A stretch of 42,756 bases of DNA from JAVVEZ01 sp032250895 (GCA_032250895.1 JAVVEZ010000024.1:1-42756); one strand, 5' to 3'; shown: positions 1 to 9,331, counted from the first letter of the stretch. Numbers and translations are program-made. Notes: generated by a model from the letters alone, not told the origin.

Positions 1-44
1 TGTCCCAGGCACTGCCTGACAGGCCAGAGATACACCAGAGTTAT

Positions 45-224
45 TCAGAGGTTCCCAAGATCTTCCGCACGCGAGCCATCCTTGATTCGATCACTCGCCA
101 GACTCAGAGCGTAATGTTTGTGCTTTTCATGCAGCACGCCCCAGGCGGCCTGATTGCCTTCTTCAACGGCTCGCATGAGTTCTTCCTCATCGAGCCATAG
201 GTCTGGTCCATCACTCCCTGGCAT
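45..224 (-). pseudogene. Short ORF resembling the N-terminus of an ECF sigma factor
   Basis: A 59-codon minus-strand ORF with a purine-rich ribosome-binding stretch (GGGAAGGGA) directly before its ATG. Residues 11-52 read like ECF sigma region 2: an acidic start (LDEEELMRAVEEGNQAAWG), an aromatic and basic middle (HEKHKHYALSLA), then the AEDL that normally begins the -10 recognition helix. Where family members continue with V/Q-E and a long second half, this ORF runs GNL and stops. I infer a truncated sigma factor or a decayed copy. It could also be an unrelated small protein. No sigma-like continuation was seen in the other two frames up to the window edge. Confidence 0.4.
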
Positions 225-411
225 TTCCCTTCCCCGATATTATCTTTGCTTTATCCGGGATAACCTTCTCTTGTCGCTTCCTACCTCCCCCTTCTGGATT
301 TGTCAATAGCGGAAATTAAAAAATTGGATAACGTATCGACTTTTTCACCGGGCTTGCATGACACCCCGTTTTCGTCCTATAACGGGCGCTCCGTTTGAAA
401 AGGAGTTTTCC

Positions 412-2508
412 ATGTCCCGTCCTGCCCATATTCTCTGTGCTGTGGTTTTGCTCGCCCTGCTGGGCGGCTGTGACAAAAATCCCCCAGCTTCGGCAAGCAG
501 CCCGGCGCCGCCGGCTGCCAGTGCAACAGACGCTGTCGAGGCTTTTCAGTATGAGGCCGAGCGCTTTGCCGATATCCGCATCCTGCGCTACCAGGTGCCC
601 GGCTTTGCCGGGCTCAGCCTGCAGCAGAAGCAACTGCTTTATTACCTGAGCCAGGCCGGCCTGGCCGGGCGCGACATCCTGTGGGATCAGAACTACCGGC
701 ACAACCTGCGCATCCGCCGGACCCTCGAAGAAGTCGTCAGGCACTTTCCCGGCGATCGCGAGACCCCCGAGTTCCACGCCTTCCTGACGTACACCAAACA
801 GATCTGGTTCGCCAATGGCATTCACCACCACTATTCCAACAACAAATTCACCCCGGCCTTCTCTCCAGACTATTTTGCCGGCCTGCTGCAAGCCGCCGCC
901 AACACCGGCGAGGCGGCTTTCCCCCTCGATGCCGGGCAGTCACTGGCGGCACTCATCGCCTTTCTGAACCCCATTCTGTTCGACCCCCCGGTGGACGCGA
1001 AGAAGGTGAATACAGCCCCTGATGTCGACAAGGTGGTCGGCTCCGCGGTGAATTTCTATCAGGATGTCACCGAGGCCGAAGTCAATGCCTTCTATGACAA
1101 GCTGATCGACAGGAACGATGCCCGTCCGATTTCCTATGGCTTGAATTCGCGCCTGGTGAAAGAGAACGGCAAGCTCGTTGAAAAGGTCTGGAAGGTGGAC
1201 GGCCTGTACGGCCCGGCCATCGAGCAGATCGTCTACTGGCTGGAACGGGCGATTACCGTGGCGGAAAACGCCCGGCAGCGCACAGCGCTGGAATTGCTGG
1301 TCAACTATTATCGCAGTGGCGATCTGGCTGACTTCGACGCTTACAACATTGCCTGGGTTGCCGATACCGATTCGACCATAGACGTGATCAATGGCTTTAT
1401 CGAAGTGTACAACGACCCCCTGGGCTTCCGTGGCTCCTTCGAGTCCGTGGTCTCGATCAGGGATGAGGATGCCACCCGCCGCATCGGTGCCATTGCGGCC
1501 AATGCCCAATGGTTCGAAGATAACTCGCCGATCATGACCGCGCACAAGAAAGCCGAGGTCAAAGGCATTTCGGGCAAGGCCATTACCGTGGTCTCGGAAG
1601 CCGGCGATGCCTCGCCATCCACGCCCATCGGCATCAACCTGCCCAATGCCAACTGGATCCGGGCCAACCATGGGTCCAAATCCGTCAGCCTGTCCAATAT
1701 CGTGGCGGCCTACAATGCCTCCGAGGATACGGCTCTGGAAGCCTTTGCCTTTTCTGCGCAGGAAATTGCACGGGCCAGGGCCTACGGTGAACTGGGTGGC
1801 CATTTATCCACCGACATGCACGAGGTCATTGGTCACGCCTCCGGCAGAATCAATCCCGGTGTCGGCACGCCCAAGGAAACCCTGAAACAGTACGCCAGTG
1901 CCATCGAGGAGGGCCGGGCGGATCTGGTCGCGCTGTATTATCTGCTGGATCCGAAACTGGTCGAGATCGGCGTGATGCCGAACCTGGATGTCGGCCGCTC
2001 CCGTTATGATGCCTATATCCGCAACGGCCTGATGACCCAGCTCCACCGCATCGAGCCGGGCGAACAGATCGAAGAGGCACATATGCGCAACCGCCAGACC
2101 ATCGCCGCCTGGGCTTACGAGCAGGGCCGGGCCGACAACATCATCGAACGCCGCAAGGTGGACGGCTCGACCTACTTCGTCATCAACGATTACGAGGGTC
2201 TGCGGGAGATTTTCGGGGAACTGCTGCGGGAACATCAGCGCATCGTCTCTGAAGGCGATTTTGCGGCGGCCCAGCATCTGATCGAGAACTACGGCACCCA
2301 GGTGGATCCGGCTCTGCATGCCGAAGTCCTGCGCCGCTATGAAGCCCTGAATATCGCGCCCTATTCAGGCTTCATCAATCCCCGGCTGGTGCCGGTAATG
2401 GATGCCGACGGCACGCTGACGGATGCGCGGATAGAGTACCCGGATGATTTCATGGCCCAGATGCTGGAGTATGCTGAGGACCATTCGTTTTTGCCAACAG
2501 TGAATTGA
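412..2508 (+). CDS. M49-family zinc metallopeptidase lipoprotein (dipeptidyl-peptidase III-like)
   Basis: A 698-residue protein. An upstream in-frame ATG at 358 exists, but the ATG at 412 has an AAAAGGAG ribosome-binding site and begins a clean lipoprotein signal (MSRPAHILCAVVLLALLGGC), so Cys20 is the expected lipidated residue. The zinc site typical of M49 peptidases is present: HEVIGH at residues 470-475 and a second-motif EEGRAD with Glu499 and Glu500. The length is close to that of dipeptidyl-peptidase III (about 700-740 residues). The family removes dipeptides from the N-termini of short peptides. Bacterial M49 lipoproteins would act in the periplasm, probably in oligopeptide turnover. 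It stands alone, convergent with the TonB receptor gene. Substrate is not inferable. Confidence 0.85.
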   Translation: MSRPAHILCAVVLLALLGGCDKNPPASASSPAPPAASATDAVEAFQYEAERFADIRILRYQVPGFAGLSLQQKQLLYYLSQAGLAGRDILWDQNYRHNLRIRRTLEEVVRHFPGDRETPEFHAFLTYTKQIWFANGIHHHYSNNKFTPAFSPDYFAGLLQAAANTGEAAFPLDAGQSLAALIAFLNPILFDPPVDAKKVNTAPDVDKVVGSAVNFYQDVTEAEVNAFYDKLIDRNDARPISYGLNSRLVKENGKLVEKVWKVDGLYGPAIEQIVYWLERAITVAENARQRTALELLVNYYRSGDLADFDAYNIAWVADTDSTIDVINGFIEVYNDPLGFRGSFESVVSIRDEDATRRIGAIAANAQWFEDNSPIMTAHKKAEVKGISGKAITVVSEAGDASPSTPIGINLPNANWIRANHGSKSVSLSNIVAAYNASEDTALEAFAFSAQEIARARAYGELGGHLSTDMHEVIGHASGRINPGVGTPKETLKQYASAIEEGRADLVALYYLLDPKLVEIGVMPNLDVGRSRYDAYIRNGLMTQLHRIEPGEQIEEAHMRNRQTIAAWAYEQGRADNIIERRKVDGSTYFVINDYEGLREIFGELLREHQRIVSEGDFAAAQHLIENYGTQVDPALHAEVLRRYEALNIAPYSGFINPRLVPVMDADGTLTDARIEYPDDFMAQMLEYAEDHSFLPTVN

Positions 2509-2665
2509 CGGAGCAGCGTAGCGACAAGCCTGAAGCCAGGGTGTCGGGGAAGAGGATGCGGGCCGCAGCTTCGGCGCAGGGCCATGCCCGGGGGAGCGTC
2601 AGCGAGCGAGCGGAGCCACCACGGGTGGTGACGCCGCCTTCTTGAGGGTGATTGCACAGAATTTT

Positions 2666-5263
2666 CTAAAAATCGTAGTTGAGTGACAGGCTGAGGTTTC
2701 TGCCTTCCTTGAAGCCGTTGACGATAAGGCCGCCCTGGGTCGTATCCCGGCTGTTGTTCATCAGGTTTTTTGCCTTGAAGCCCATGGTCAGCTTATCGTT
2801 CCAGTAGTGCGTATAAACCAGATCCAGCTCGCCATAGGCGTCATCCACCACATCCGGCGCGCCCAGCACGCCCACCTCGCGGATTTTCTCTCCGGTCAGG
2901 TTGTAGACCAGGCTGACCCGATTGCGATAGAGGTCATCGTAACCAAGCTGCATATTGAAAATATAGTTGGCCTGGCCCTGCAGGGCCCGGGTCCTGTTGG
3001 TCAGCAGGCCGGCGTCTTCGGGCCTGATGTCGACCGTGGACTCGATCAGGGAAAGATTGCCGGAGACATACCAGTTTTCCAAACGGTCACTGATGAAATC
3101 CAGCTGCTTGCTGGCGTCAAACTCCACGCCATAGGTTTCTGCCACATCGGCATTGATAAAGGTTCTGCGATTGGCCGGACCGGCTTCGATGACGGCTTCT
3201 ATGGGATTCTGTAATTCCTTGTAGAACAAGCCGATGGACACATTGTCGGTGCCGGCAAAATACCATTCCCAGCGAAAGTCGTAATTTTTGATGAAGGCCA
3301 CGGTAAGATCCGGATTCCCGATGATTTCAAAACCCGTTACCGGATGGGTGAAGGGCGACGGTGACAGCTCACGAAAATCCGGTCTCGAGGTGGTTTTGCT
3401 GTAGCCCAGACGAAACTGCATATTCTGCTCATCCAGAATGTAGGTGCCGGTCACCACCGGAAACAGGTCGTCGCTGTTGAGACGACTGTCAATGGCACCG
3501 ACCTCCGGCTTGAACAGATCGAAGGTCGTCACATTCTGCTTCGATTGTTCCCAGCGCAGGCCCGCCAACAGACGAAAACTGGGGCTCAGTTCCACATCGG
3601 CCTCGACAAAATACGCGTCGATGGTCTGATCGGCGCTATAGGTATCCGTGGACCGTGTCGTTTCCCGCAGTTCAAACGCCGCCGGACCGATGTTTTCCGG
3701 GCTCAGAATCTGATCCAGCGGCAGCAGCCTCAAATCCTGGTCATTGCTGGCCACACCCTGAGAGATGAAGGCGAAACGCCGGATTTCGGAGGCCCGGTCC
3801 TTTTCTACTCTATTCATTCCAAAACTGAGATCGGTTGACGTGGAAAAGGGTGTCTGCAGGAACAGCTTGGCACTGAAGCCAAAATCGTCGTTATTGTCCT
3901 TGAGCGTGGACCAGACCCGCTGATTGCCATCGCCCCGCACCGAAAACACCGATTCCCCGGTGATGGGATTGATATCAAAACGAAACTGTCGCATGTCCGG
4001 CGCATTGCGGGTGGCCTGGGCGCCACTGTAATGCCAGTTCAGCGTGAGTTCGTTCCACTTGTAAAAGACATGCTCTCCCTCGATTTGGAAGGAACTCAAT
4101 TCGCGCGAGATAAACTCCAGGCGGGTCTGCTCTATATCCAGTGACTCGGTCGCCTGAAAACCCGTCAGCAGGCTGGCCTGATCGTCCGCTTTGCGCAACT
4201 TCAAAAATGTCGCCTTGATGGTATGATCGTCCTTGTACTGTAATCCGCCGGTAACGAACATGGAGCTTTCAATCGTCTGCTCGGTCGACGAGAACACCTG
4301 CCGATCGAAGGGTGTCAGCTCTACGCCGCTTTCGGTTTCATTTACAGAAAAGCTGTTTCGAATGACGTCCTTGCTGTCCCAACTATTGTTGTAACTGAGA
4401 CTCGAGGTCAGACCCAATACCACATCGCCCAGCTCGTAACGGGTGCCAAAGGATGCGCCCATTCCCGTATTTGGGCCCAGATTGCTGTTTTTGAGGGAAT
4501 AATTGTTTGACAGGCTTTCACCTATCGTTTCCAGTTCAGCAGCATCGACACCGCCATTGAAAATGGCGCTGTTCTTCCTTAATTTGTTGCCGTCGGCAAT
4601 GGCGCTCTGCAATGATTCTGGAATGGCGCGGGTGCCATTGTCGGTACCCAGCCAGTCCTTGCCACCGCCATCGTAGGTAAAACCCTTCTGAAAACTGGTA
4701 TTCCCTGCGTAACCGAGATTCGATGACACTTCAAAAAAGGCTTCATCGGGAACGGCTTTCGTTCTCATCTGTACCGTGCCGCCGGCAAACTCGGCCGGCA
4801 ATTGCGCAGAATAGGTTTTCTGCACCAGCACGCTGTCAATGATGCTGGCAGGGAACAGATCCAGCGGCACCACCCGGTTCAGGGGTTCGGGGCTCGGCAA
4901 GGTTGAACCGTTGATCATGGAACTGGAGTAACGCTCACCCAAACCCCGGATATAAATGAAGCGTCCTGCCTGAAGATTCAGGCCCGCCACCCGCTTGAGG
5001 CCATCGGCAACATTGGAATCGCCGGCACGTTGAAACGCCTCGGCATCGATGACATTCGAAATCGCGGCCGTGGCACGTTTTTCATCCGGAACATAACGGC
5101 CTGTCGTTACGATTTCCTCTATCTTTGCCATCGGCAATGCCGGTCGCTCGGTCAAGGTAATTTGACCCGCTACAACGGTATCAGCCGAAACCTCCTGTGC
5201 AGCAAGTTTCGGCTGATGGGCCAGCAGGATCGCTGCGGCCAATACGTAGGATTTTCTCTTCAT
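2666..5263 (-). CDS. TonB-dependent outer-membrane receptor
   Basis: An 865-residue protein starting at an ATG with a GAGAGAG ribosome-binding stretch. A signal peptide covers about residues 1-22 (cleavage after LAA). The segment near residue 49 (EEIVTTGR) leads into the plug domain, which shows DGLKRVAGLN, FIYIRGLGERY, then NRVVPLDLFP and FAGGTVQM. The rest is a 22-strand beta-barrel pattern of alternating residues ending in the aromatic Phe (LSLNYDF) needed for outer-membrane assembly. It imports an unknown ligand using TonB energy. The beta-helix gene upstream on the same strand (160 bp away) is a probable partner. No TonB, ExbB or ExbD gene is in the window. Ligand unknown; carbohydrate, peptide or metal complex are all possible. 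Confidence 0.92.
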   Translation of the reverse strand: MKRKSYVLAAAILLAHQPKLAAQEVSADTVVAGQITLTERPALPMAKIEEIVTTGRYVPDEKRATAAISNVIDAEAFQRAGDSNVADGLKRVAGLNLQAGRFIYIRGLGERYSSSMINGSTLPSPEPLNRVVPLDLFPASIIDSVLVQKTYSAQLPAEFAGGTVQMRTKAVPDEAFFEVSSNLGYAGNTSFQKGFTYDGGGKDWLGTDNGTRAIPESLQSAIADGNKLRKNSAIFNGGVDAAELETIGESLSNNYSLKNSNLGPNTGMGASFGTRYELGDVVLGLTSSLSYNNSWDSKDVIRNSFSVNETESGVELTPFDRQVFSSTEQTIESSMFVTGGLQYKDDHTIKATFLKLRKADDQASLLTGFQATESLDIEQTRLEFISRELSSFQIEGEHVFYKWNELTLNWHYSGAQATRNAPDMRQFRFDINPITGESVFSVRGDGNQRVWSTLKDNNDDFGFSAKLFLQTPFSTSTDLSFGMNRVEKDRASEIRRFAFISQGVASNDQDLRLLPLDQILSPENIGPAAFELRETTRSTDTYSADQTIDAYFVEADVELSPSFRLLAGLRWEQSKQNVTTFDLFKPEVGAIDSRLNSDDLFPVVTGTYILDEQNMQFRLGYSKTTSRPDFRELSPSPFTHPVTGFEIIGNPDLTVAFIKNYDFRWEWYFAGTDNVSIGLFYKELQNPIEAVIEAGPANRRTFINADVAETYGVEFDASKQLDFISDRLENWYVSGNLSLIESTVDIRPEDAGLLTNRTRALQGQANYIFNMQLGYDDLYRNRVSLVYNLTGEKIREVGVLGAPDVVDDAYGELDLVYTHYWNDKLTMGFKAKNLMNNSRDTTQGGLIVNGFKEGRNLSLSLNYDF

Positions 5264-5298
5264 AGCTCTCTCTTCAATTACCTCTCGGCAGTTTGTTG

Positions 5299-5324
5299 AA
5301 CAGGCTGTTTTTCAACAGCCTGTT
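5299..5324. terminator. Perfect 11-bp hairpin between the beta-helix and TonB-receptor genes
   Basis: AACAGGCTGTT (5299-5309) and its exact reverse complement AACAGCCTGTT (5314-5324) flank a TTTC loop. No T-run follows on the minus strand, so it is not a textbook intrinsic terminator. It could attenuate read-through from the upstream gene or protect an mRNA end. Confidence 0.5.
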
Positions 5325-5354
5325 AGTCATTCCCACGCCTGCCCTGGACCCCTG

Positions 5355-5364
5355 TCTGCGCAGA
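5355..5364. repeat. CTGCGCAG palindrome copy in an intergenic spacer
   Basis: TCTGCGCAGA, a perfect 10-bp palindrome sharing the CTGCGCAG core with copies at 7405 and 7455 and with degenerate copies near 9270 and 9322. It lies in a G/C-rich spacer. Confidence 0.45.
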
Positions 5365-5422
5365 GGTGACGACGGTGTCCATTCCGCCCTTCCCCCGCGC
5401 CTTCGTCATTCAGAGCCCGCTA

Positions 5423-7222
5423 TTACTCCCAGTCGATAAAAATCCAGCCGCTGGTCCAGTCACTGGTCGTATCTTTTATCCCGCCAATATAATCAGTCTG
5501 GTCAAAAAAGTTGTCCGTCTGCTGTGCTGCGGGAAAGGCATTGATTGCACTGGTATTGACGAAGGTGTTGGTAAAGCTGGCCGTGCCGAGGGTATTGTCT
5601 GCCTGGTTGTTAAACCACGCTTCCACACTCCAGCCATCATCGCTGTCAACGATGAAGTTGATATCGCAATCGAAGAGCGTATTCGTCAGCGTGAGCCCAC
5701 CGCTAAGTTCCGTTGCCGAAGTGCCGGCATTGATGAATGTCGCACTCTGGTCGATGTCGACGCAGCCTTCACCAAAACCGCTGACCACGGCATTGGAGAT
5801 ATTTCCACCGGTGCCTTCTCTGAGCAGCATGCCCACATCTGTATCAATATTGCCGATCATGCTGATGTTCGAGATCTGCGGTTGTGACCGTGGCAGGCTG
5901 TCGCGGTTGGACGCGTTGTTATCCGCTTCTATGCCCTGATCACCGACATCGGTCTGAAACACAACCGCGTATTGAACTTTTCCGCGCCAGCCCAGCGTCC
6001 AGTCCAGGCTATCGTCCGAGTTACCGGTCAGCACCAGATGCCTGGCATTGGCGGTGCCACCAAAAAATTCGATGCCATCATCCGCATTGTTGTGAACCTG
6101 GGCATAGTCGATCAGCGTTTTTGAACCAACACCCTGCAAGGCAATGCCGTTGAGTTCGTTATCCTGGGTGATCTGGAATCCCGCATATTTGACCACCAGG
6201 TAATTGAGGTTGCCGCTGTCATCTTCTGCGTCGTTGCCTCCGAACAGGCCTGTGCTGCCCTCGCCCTGGGCCTCGCACAGAACGGTACCGGTCGAACAAC
6301 CATTGATTGGCGCATTGCCATTGATGATGATGCCGCCCCATTGCCCGCGAGTGCTGGATGTCGCCGTGGCATCATTGGCGCTGGTCATGGTAACCGGCTT
6401 GTTCGGTGTGCCATTGACATGAATTTTGGAACCCCTGTTGATCACCAGAAAATCACTGCCGGACTCACCAAAGGTGGTAATCCCGGCATCGATGGTCAGT
6501 TCTGCACTGTTGGTGTTGTCGCCACCAATGAACACGGCTCCCGAAAGCACATAGTCAAAATTGGAGGTCAGATGCAGATCTTCGGTGTAGGTGCCTGACA
6601 GCACACAAAGGTTTTTCCCGCCCAGAACCACGGCGGGGGTGAAGGTGGTTCCTGCCGGGCAGGTGCTGGCCGGCGTTTGCGCGACATTGAGTCTGACCGG
6701 GTTGAAACTGTAGGTCATGGGTTCGCCTGCAACCTGATAGGCGAAAAAGACAGAGATCTCGGTTCCTTCGAGATTATCGCCGGGCTTGGCAATGGCGCTG
6801 ACGTTTACGGTTTCCAGCGCCTGTAGATTCCGGGTTTCAAAGGATGCCAGACTCCCTACCTTGGTGTCCCAGGACACGAACTCACCCGAGGGCGCGCGCT
6901 GGAACCAACCGGTACCGCCACTGTCAGAGACTCTGAGCACCATCATCAAGCCGGCCGTCTTGCCAATGTCAGCGGCAGCGACATTGATCCTTGCCTGGAA
7001 GTCAGCGCTTGTATTGGCGGGGATTTCCTGCAGAAAGCTGGCTCCACCATTGTTGGTGATGCCCCCGGAGAACGTCGCCGTGGTGCCCGAACTGCCAATG
7101 CCGAACTTGCTGACCGGCACGGAACTCAATTCCGCATTGGAGGCCTGTGCGGCGCTGACGGTCAACAAGCCGCTGAGAGCCAGTGTGATTGCCGAACCTA
7201 ATAATGTTGAGCGTAATTTCAT
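5423..7222 (-). CDS. Secreted beta-helix-like protein, probable partner of the TonB receptor
   Basis: A 599-residue protein with a GGAG ribosome-binding site 7 bases before its ATG and a signal peptide ending at AQA (residue 27). The first ~180 residues look like a beta-sandwich region. The middle (from about 230) has short repeats rich in Gly, Asn and Asp, such as GIALQGVGSKTLIDYAQV, DGIEFFGGTANARHLVL and DQGIEADNN. These are typical of right-handed parallel beta-helix proteins and possible calcium-binding turns. I recall similar proteins encoded next to TonB-dependent receptors in marine Proteobacteria, but no reaction is established. It lacks a lipobox, so it is exported soluble or surface-associated. 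The TonB receptor lies downstream on the same strand, separated by a hairpin. Enzymatic function (for example polysaccharide binding or cleavage) is speculation. Confidence 0.75.
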   Translation of the reverse strand: MKLRSTLLGSAITLALSGLLTVSAAQASNAELSSVPVSKFGIGSSGTTATFSGGITNNGGASFLQEIPANTSADFQARINVAAADIGKTAGLMMVLRVSDSGGTGWFQRAPSGEFVSWDTKVGSLASFETRNLQALETVNVSAIAKPGDNLEGTEISVFFAYQVAGEPMTYSFNPVRLNVAQTPASTCPAGTTFTPAVVLGGKNLCVLSGTYTEDLHLTSNFDYVLSGAVFIGGDNTNSAELTIDAGITTFGESGSDFLVINRGSKIHVNGTPNKPVTMTSANDATATSSTRGQWGGIIINGNAPINGCSTGTVLCEAQGEGSTGLFGGNDAEDDSGNLNYLVVKYAGFQITQDNELNGIALQGVGSKTLIDYAQVHNNADDGIEFFGGTANARHLVLTGNSDDSLDWTLGWRGKVQYAVVFQTDVGDQGIEADNNASNRDSLPRSQPQISNISMIGNIDTDVGMLLREGTGGNISNAVVSGFGEGCVDIDQSATFINAGTSATELSGGLTLTNTLFDCDINFIVDSDDGWSVEAWFNNQADNTLGTASFTNTFVNTSAINAFPAAQQTDNFFDQTDYIGGIKDTTSDWTSGWIFIDWE

Positions 7223-7368
7223 TTTGCTTCTCCAGGTTGCGCTTGAAAGGTGATCGTTAATAAACCAACGAGGCGCAAGTCTAGAGACCCTTTGTAAAAT
7301 TTGGATAAAGTGTAGGTTAAAGAATGGGTATCGGGAGTTAAGCTCTCGTTAATTTATTGTTAAATTTG

Positions 7369-7395
7369 AGTAAAGGTCATCTCTATACCTTTACT
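7369..7395. promoter_or_regulatory. 9-bp inverted repeat, possible operator or terminator
   Basis: AGTAAAGGT (7369-7377) and ACCTTTACT (7387-7395) are exact reverse complements with a 9-base loop. The site is about 150 bp upstream of the beta-helix gene start. It could be an operator for a dimeric regulator or a transcribed hairpin. No T-run follows. Confidence 0.4.
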
Positions 7396-7404
7396 GTATC
7401 CCCG

Positions 7405-7464
7405 CCTGCGCAGGGACGGCGGGAACATGTACTTCACCCACTATAAGCCGCACCCCTGCGCAGG
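7405..7464. repeat. Pair of CCTGCGCAGG palindromes
   Basis: Two identical 10-bp palindromes at 7405-7414 and 7455-7464 lie in G/C-rich flanks (CCCGC before the first, CAGGGG after the second). Related cores occur at 5355 and near 9270 and 9322, so this looks like a short dispersed intergenic repeat of the genome. Confidence 0.5.
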
Positions 7465-7590
7465 CAGGGGCCCAGAGCAGGTAACGCGAGAAGGAATTCT
7501 CGTTGCAAGGCCTCCGGCGCTATCTCCGGGGCTCGATTTTTATGCTATTCTTTCCGCCCTTGATTTTCTCTGACATCTTGCTGTGACCAA

Positions 7591-9222
7591 ATGAAACCTC
7601 TCAAGCTTTTCTCTTTGCTCTTGCTGACACCCATGTCCTGGCTGTTCAGTGCCGGTGCCGCAGCCCAGAACATCGTCTGTGTCGATACCAATATGGGTGA
7701 GTTCTGCATGGAGCTGCTGCCGGAGGCCGCACCCGGCACCGTCGCCAACTTCCTGAACTACGTCAATGACGGCGACTTCGACAATACCTTCATCCATAGA
7801 ACCGTACCCAACTTCGTCATTCAGGGTGGCGGCTTTTCCACGGCGACGGTGACCCAGGGCCAGCCGGTTCCGGTGCCCCAGGACCCGCCCATACAGAACG
7901 AGTTCAATGTTTCCAACACCCGGGGCACGGTGGCCATGGCCCGGCTCGGCGGGCAGGTCAACAGCGCCACCAGTGAGTGGTTCGTCAATCTCACCGACAA
8001 CTCCCCCACCCTCGACTTTGTCGACGGCGGCTTTACCGTGTTTGCCCGCATCATCAATGACGGCATGACGGTGGTTGACGCCATCGGCAATGCCCCACGG
8101 GTAGATTTGGTCTCCAGCCTGGGCGCCGCCTTTGGCGAAGTGCCGGTATCCAGGGCAACCGGAGACGATGGCGTGGACATCGATGAGCTGGTGGTCGTCA
8201 ACCGGGTCTTCGTTGCCGATGACGTGGTCATCGAAGAGCCCCCCGCCCCGCCCCCCGAGGATCCGGATGCCCCGCCTCCCGGGCCAACCGAAGAGGACCT
8301 GATCTTTGCCTGCACCGATGAATGGCTGCAGACCCTGCCGCCGAGCAATGTCTGCATGGACACGAATATGGGCGAGTTCTGCCTGGAAATGCTGCCGGAT
8401 GCCGCTCCCCTCACCGTGCGCAACTTCCTGCACTATGTGGTGGACGGTGACTATGACAACACCCTGTTCCATCGCAGCGTCCCCGGCTTTGTCGTGCAGG
8501 GCGGCGGCTTTTCCTTTTCCCCGCTGGGCCTGCGCATTCCCCAGGATCCGCCGGTAATGAATGAGTTCAATGCGCCCAATACCCGGGGCACCGTGGCCAT
8601 GGCCAAGGGTGCCGGGGATCCGAACAGCGCCACCAGTGAATGGTTCGTCAACCTGGTCGACAACACCGCCACATTGGGGGCTGACAACAATGGCGGCTTT
8701 ACCGCGTTTGCCCGGGTACTGGGTGACGGCATGTCCCTCTTCGACAGCATCGCCACCTTCCCCACCATCGATATCAACAACGCCAATCCGGCCTTTACCC
8801 AGGTGCCCCGAAAGAATCCAGGGACCAACCTCAGTATCGGCGACCTCGTACTGGTGAACCGGGCCTGGCTGGTGGATGCGCCACCCAACCCCTGTGCACC
8901 GCCTTTGCCGGAGACGGTCGGCTCCTTCGCCAGCAACCGCGTCAGCCTGCCGGTGCGGGTCGGCAATTCCTTGCTGCGGGTAATTCTCAACCTGCAGAGT
9001 ACGCCTCCAGCTTTTGTGTTTACCGTCGATTTAAGCCGCGTTATTACCTTGGCCGACACCGGTCAGGAAGTGGCGGTGTTCACCCCGGCAGACAACATGC
9101 TGCGTGTGCCTTCGGTGCGCGTGGGACGCAAGGTCTTTACCAATCTCGAACTGCGCCGCAGCAACCCGGACACCTTTGAATTCACGCTGGAGAGCTTTGA
9201 TCCGCCTGCGGCGGCTGAGTGA
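7591..9222 (+). CDS. Exported peptidyl-prolyl isomerase with two tandem cyclophilin domains
   Basis: A 543-residue protein with a signal peptide (cleavage near AAAQ, residue 26). Cyclophilin domain 1 spans about residues 28-205 and domain 2 about 250-430. Both keep the active-site strand with the catalytic Arg (FIHRTVPNFVIQGGG and FHRSVPGFVVQGGG) and the NSATSEWFVNL segment. A proline-rich linker (about 214-236) joins them. The last ~100 residues form a beta-rich tail I do not recognise. The family catalyses cis-trans isomerisation of Xaa-Pro bonds, here on periplasmic or secreted proteins. Ordinary bacterial cyclophilins are single-domain (about 165-190 residues), so the duplication and tail are unusual. 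It stands alone between two spacers. The isomerase call is firm; what the tail does is unknown. Confidence 0.88.
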   Translation: MKPLKLFSLLLLTPMSWLFSAGAAAQNIVCVDTNMGEFCMELLPEAAPGTVANFLNYVNDGDFDNTFIHRTVPNFVIQGGGFSTATVTQGQPVPVPQDPPIQNEFNVSNTRGTVAMARLGGQVNSATSEWFVNLTDNSPTLDFVDGGFTVFARIINDGMTVVDAIGNAPRVDLVSSLGAAFGEVPVSRATGDDGVDIDELVVVNRVFVADDVVIEEPPAPPPEDPDAPPPGPTEEDLIFACTDEWLQTLPPSNVCMDTNMGEFCLEMLPDAAPLTVRNFLHYVVDGDYDNTLFHRSVPGFVVQGGGFSFSPLGLRIPQDPPVMNEFNAPNTRGTVAMAKGAGDPNSATSEWFVNLVDNTATLGADNNGGFTAFARVLGDGMSLFDSIATFPTIDINNANPAFTQVPRKNPGTNLSIGDLVLVNRAWLVDAPPNPCAPPLPETVGSFASNRVSLPVRVGNSLLRVILNLQSTPPAFVFTVDLSRVITLADTGQEVAVFTPADNMLRVPSVRVGRKVFTNLELRRSNPDTFEFTLESFDPPAAAE

Positions 9223-9269
9223 TGCCGGTTCCCGCCTGTGGGGATGACGGGAGGGACACACCCATCACC

Positions 9270-9331
9270 CCTGCGCGGGACGACATGGGGGCATGGAAAA
9301 GACATGAAAACGCAGGGATGACCTGCGCGGG
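9270..9331. repeat. Degenerate CCTGCGCGGG repeat pair
   Basis: CCTGCGCGGG occurs at 9270-9279 and again at 9322-9331 in the spacer before dctQ. It differs by one base from the CCTGCGCAGG palindromes further left and probably belongs to the same dispersed element. Confidence 0.4.

Larger units (their letters stand above)
7223..7590. other. 368-bp divergent intergenic region
   Basis: Lies between the divergently transcribed beta-helix and cyclophilin genes. The half beside the beta-helix gene is AT-rich and presumably holds its promoter. A hairpin (7369-7395) and two CCTGCGCAGG palindromes (7405 and 7455) occupy the middle. No ORF or RNA gene was seen. Confidence 0.6.

Noticed and set aside
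7540..8472. 310-aa minus-strand ORF opposite the cyclophilin gene
   Set aside because: Repeats of the antisense of the two cyclophilin domains explain its internal similarity; not a gene.
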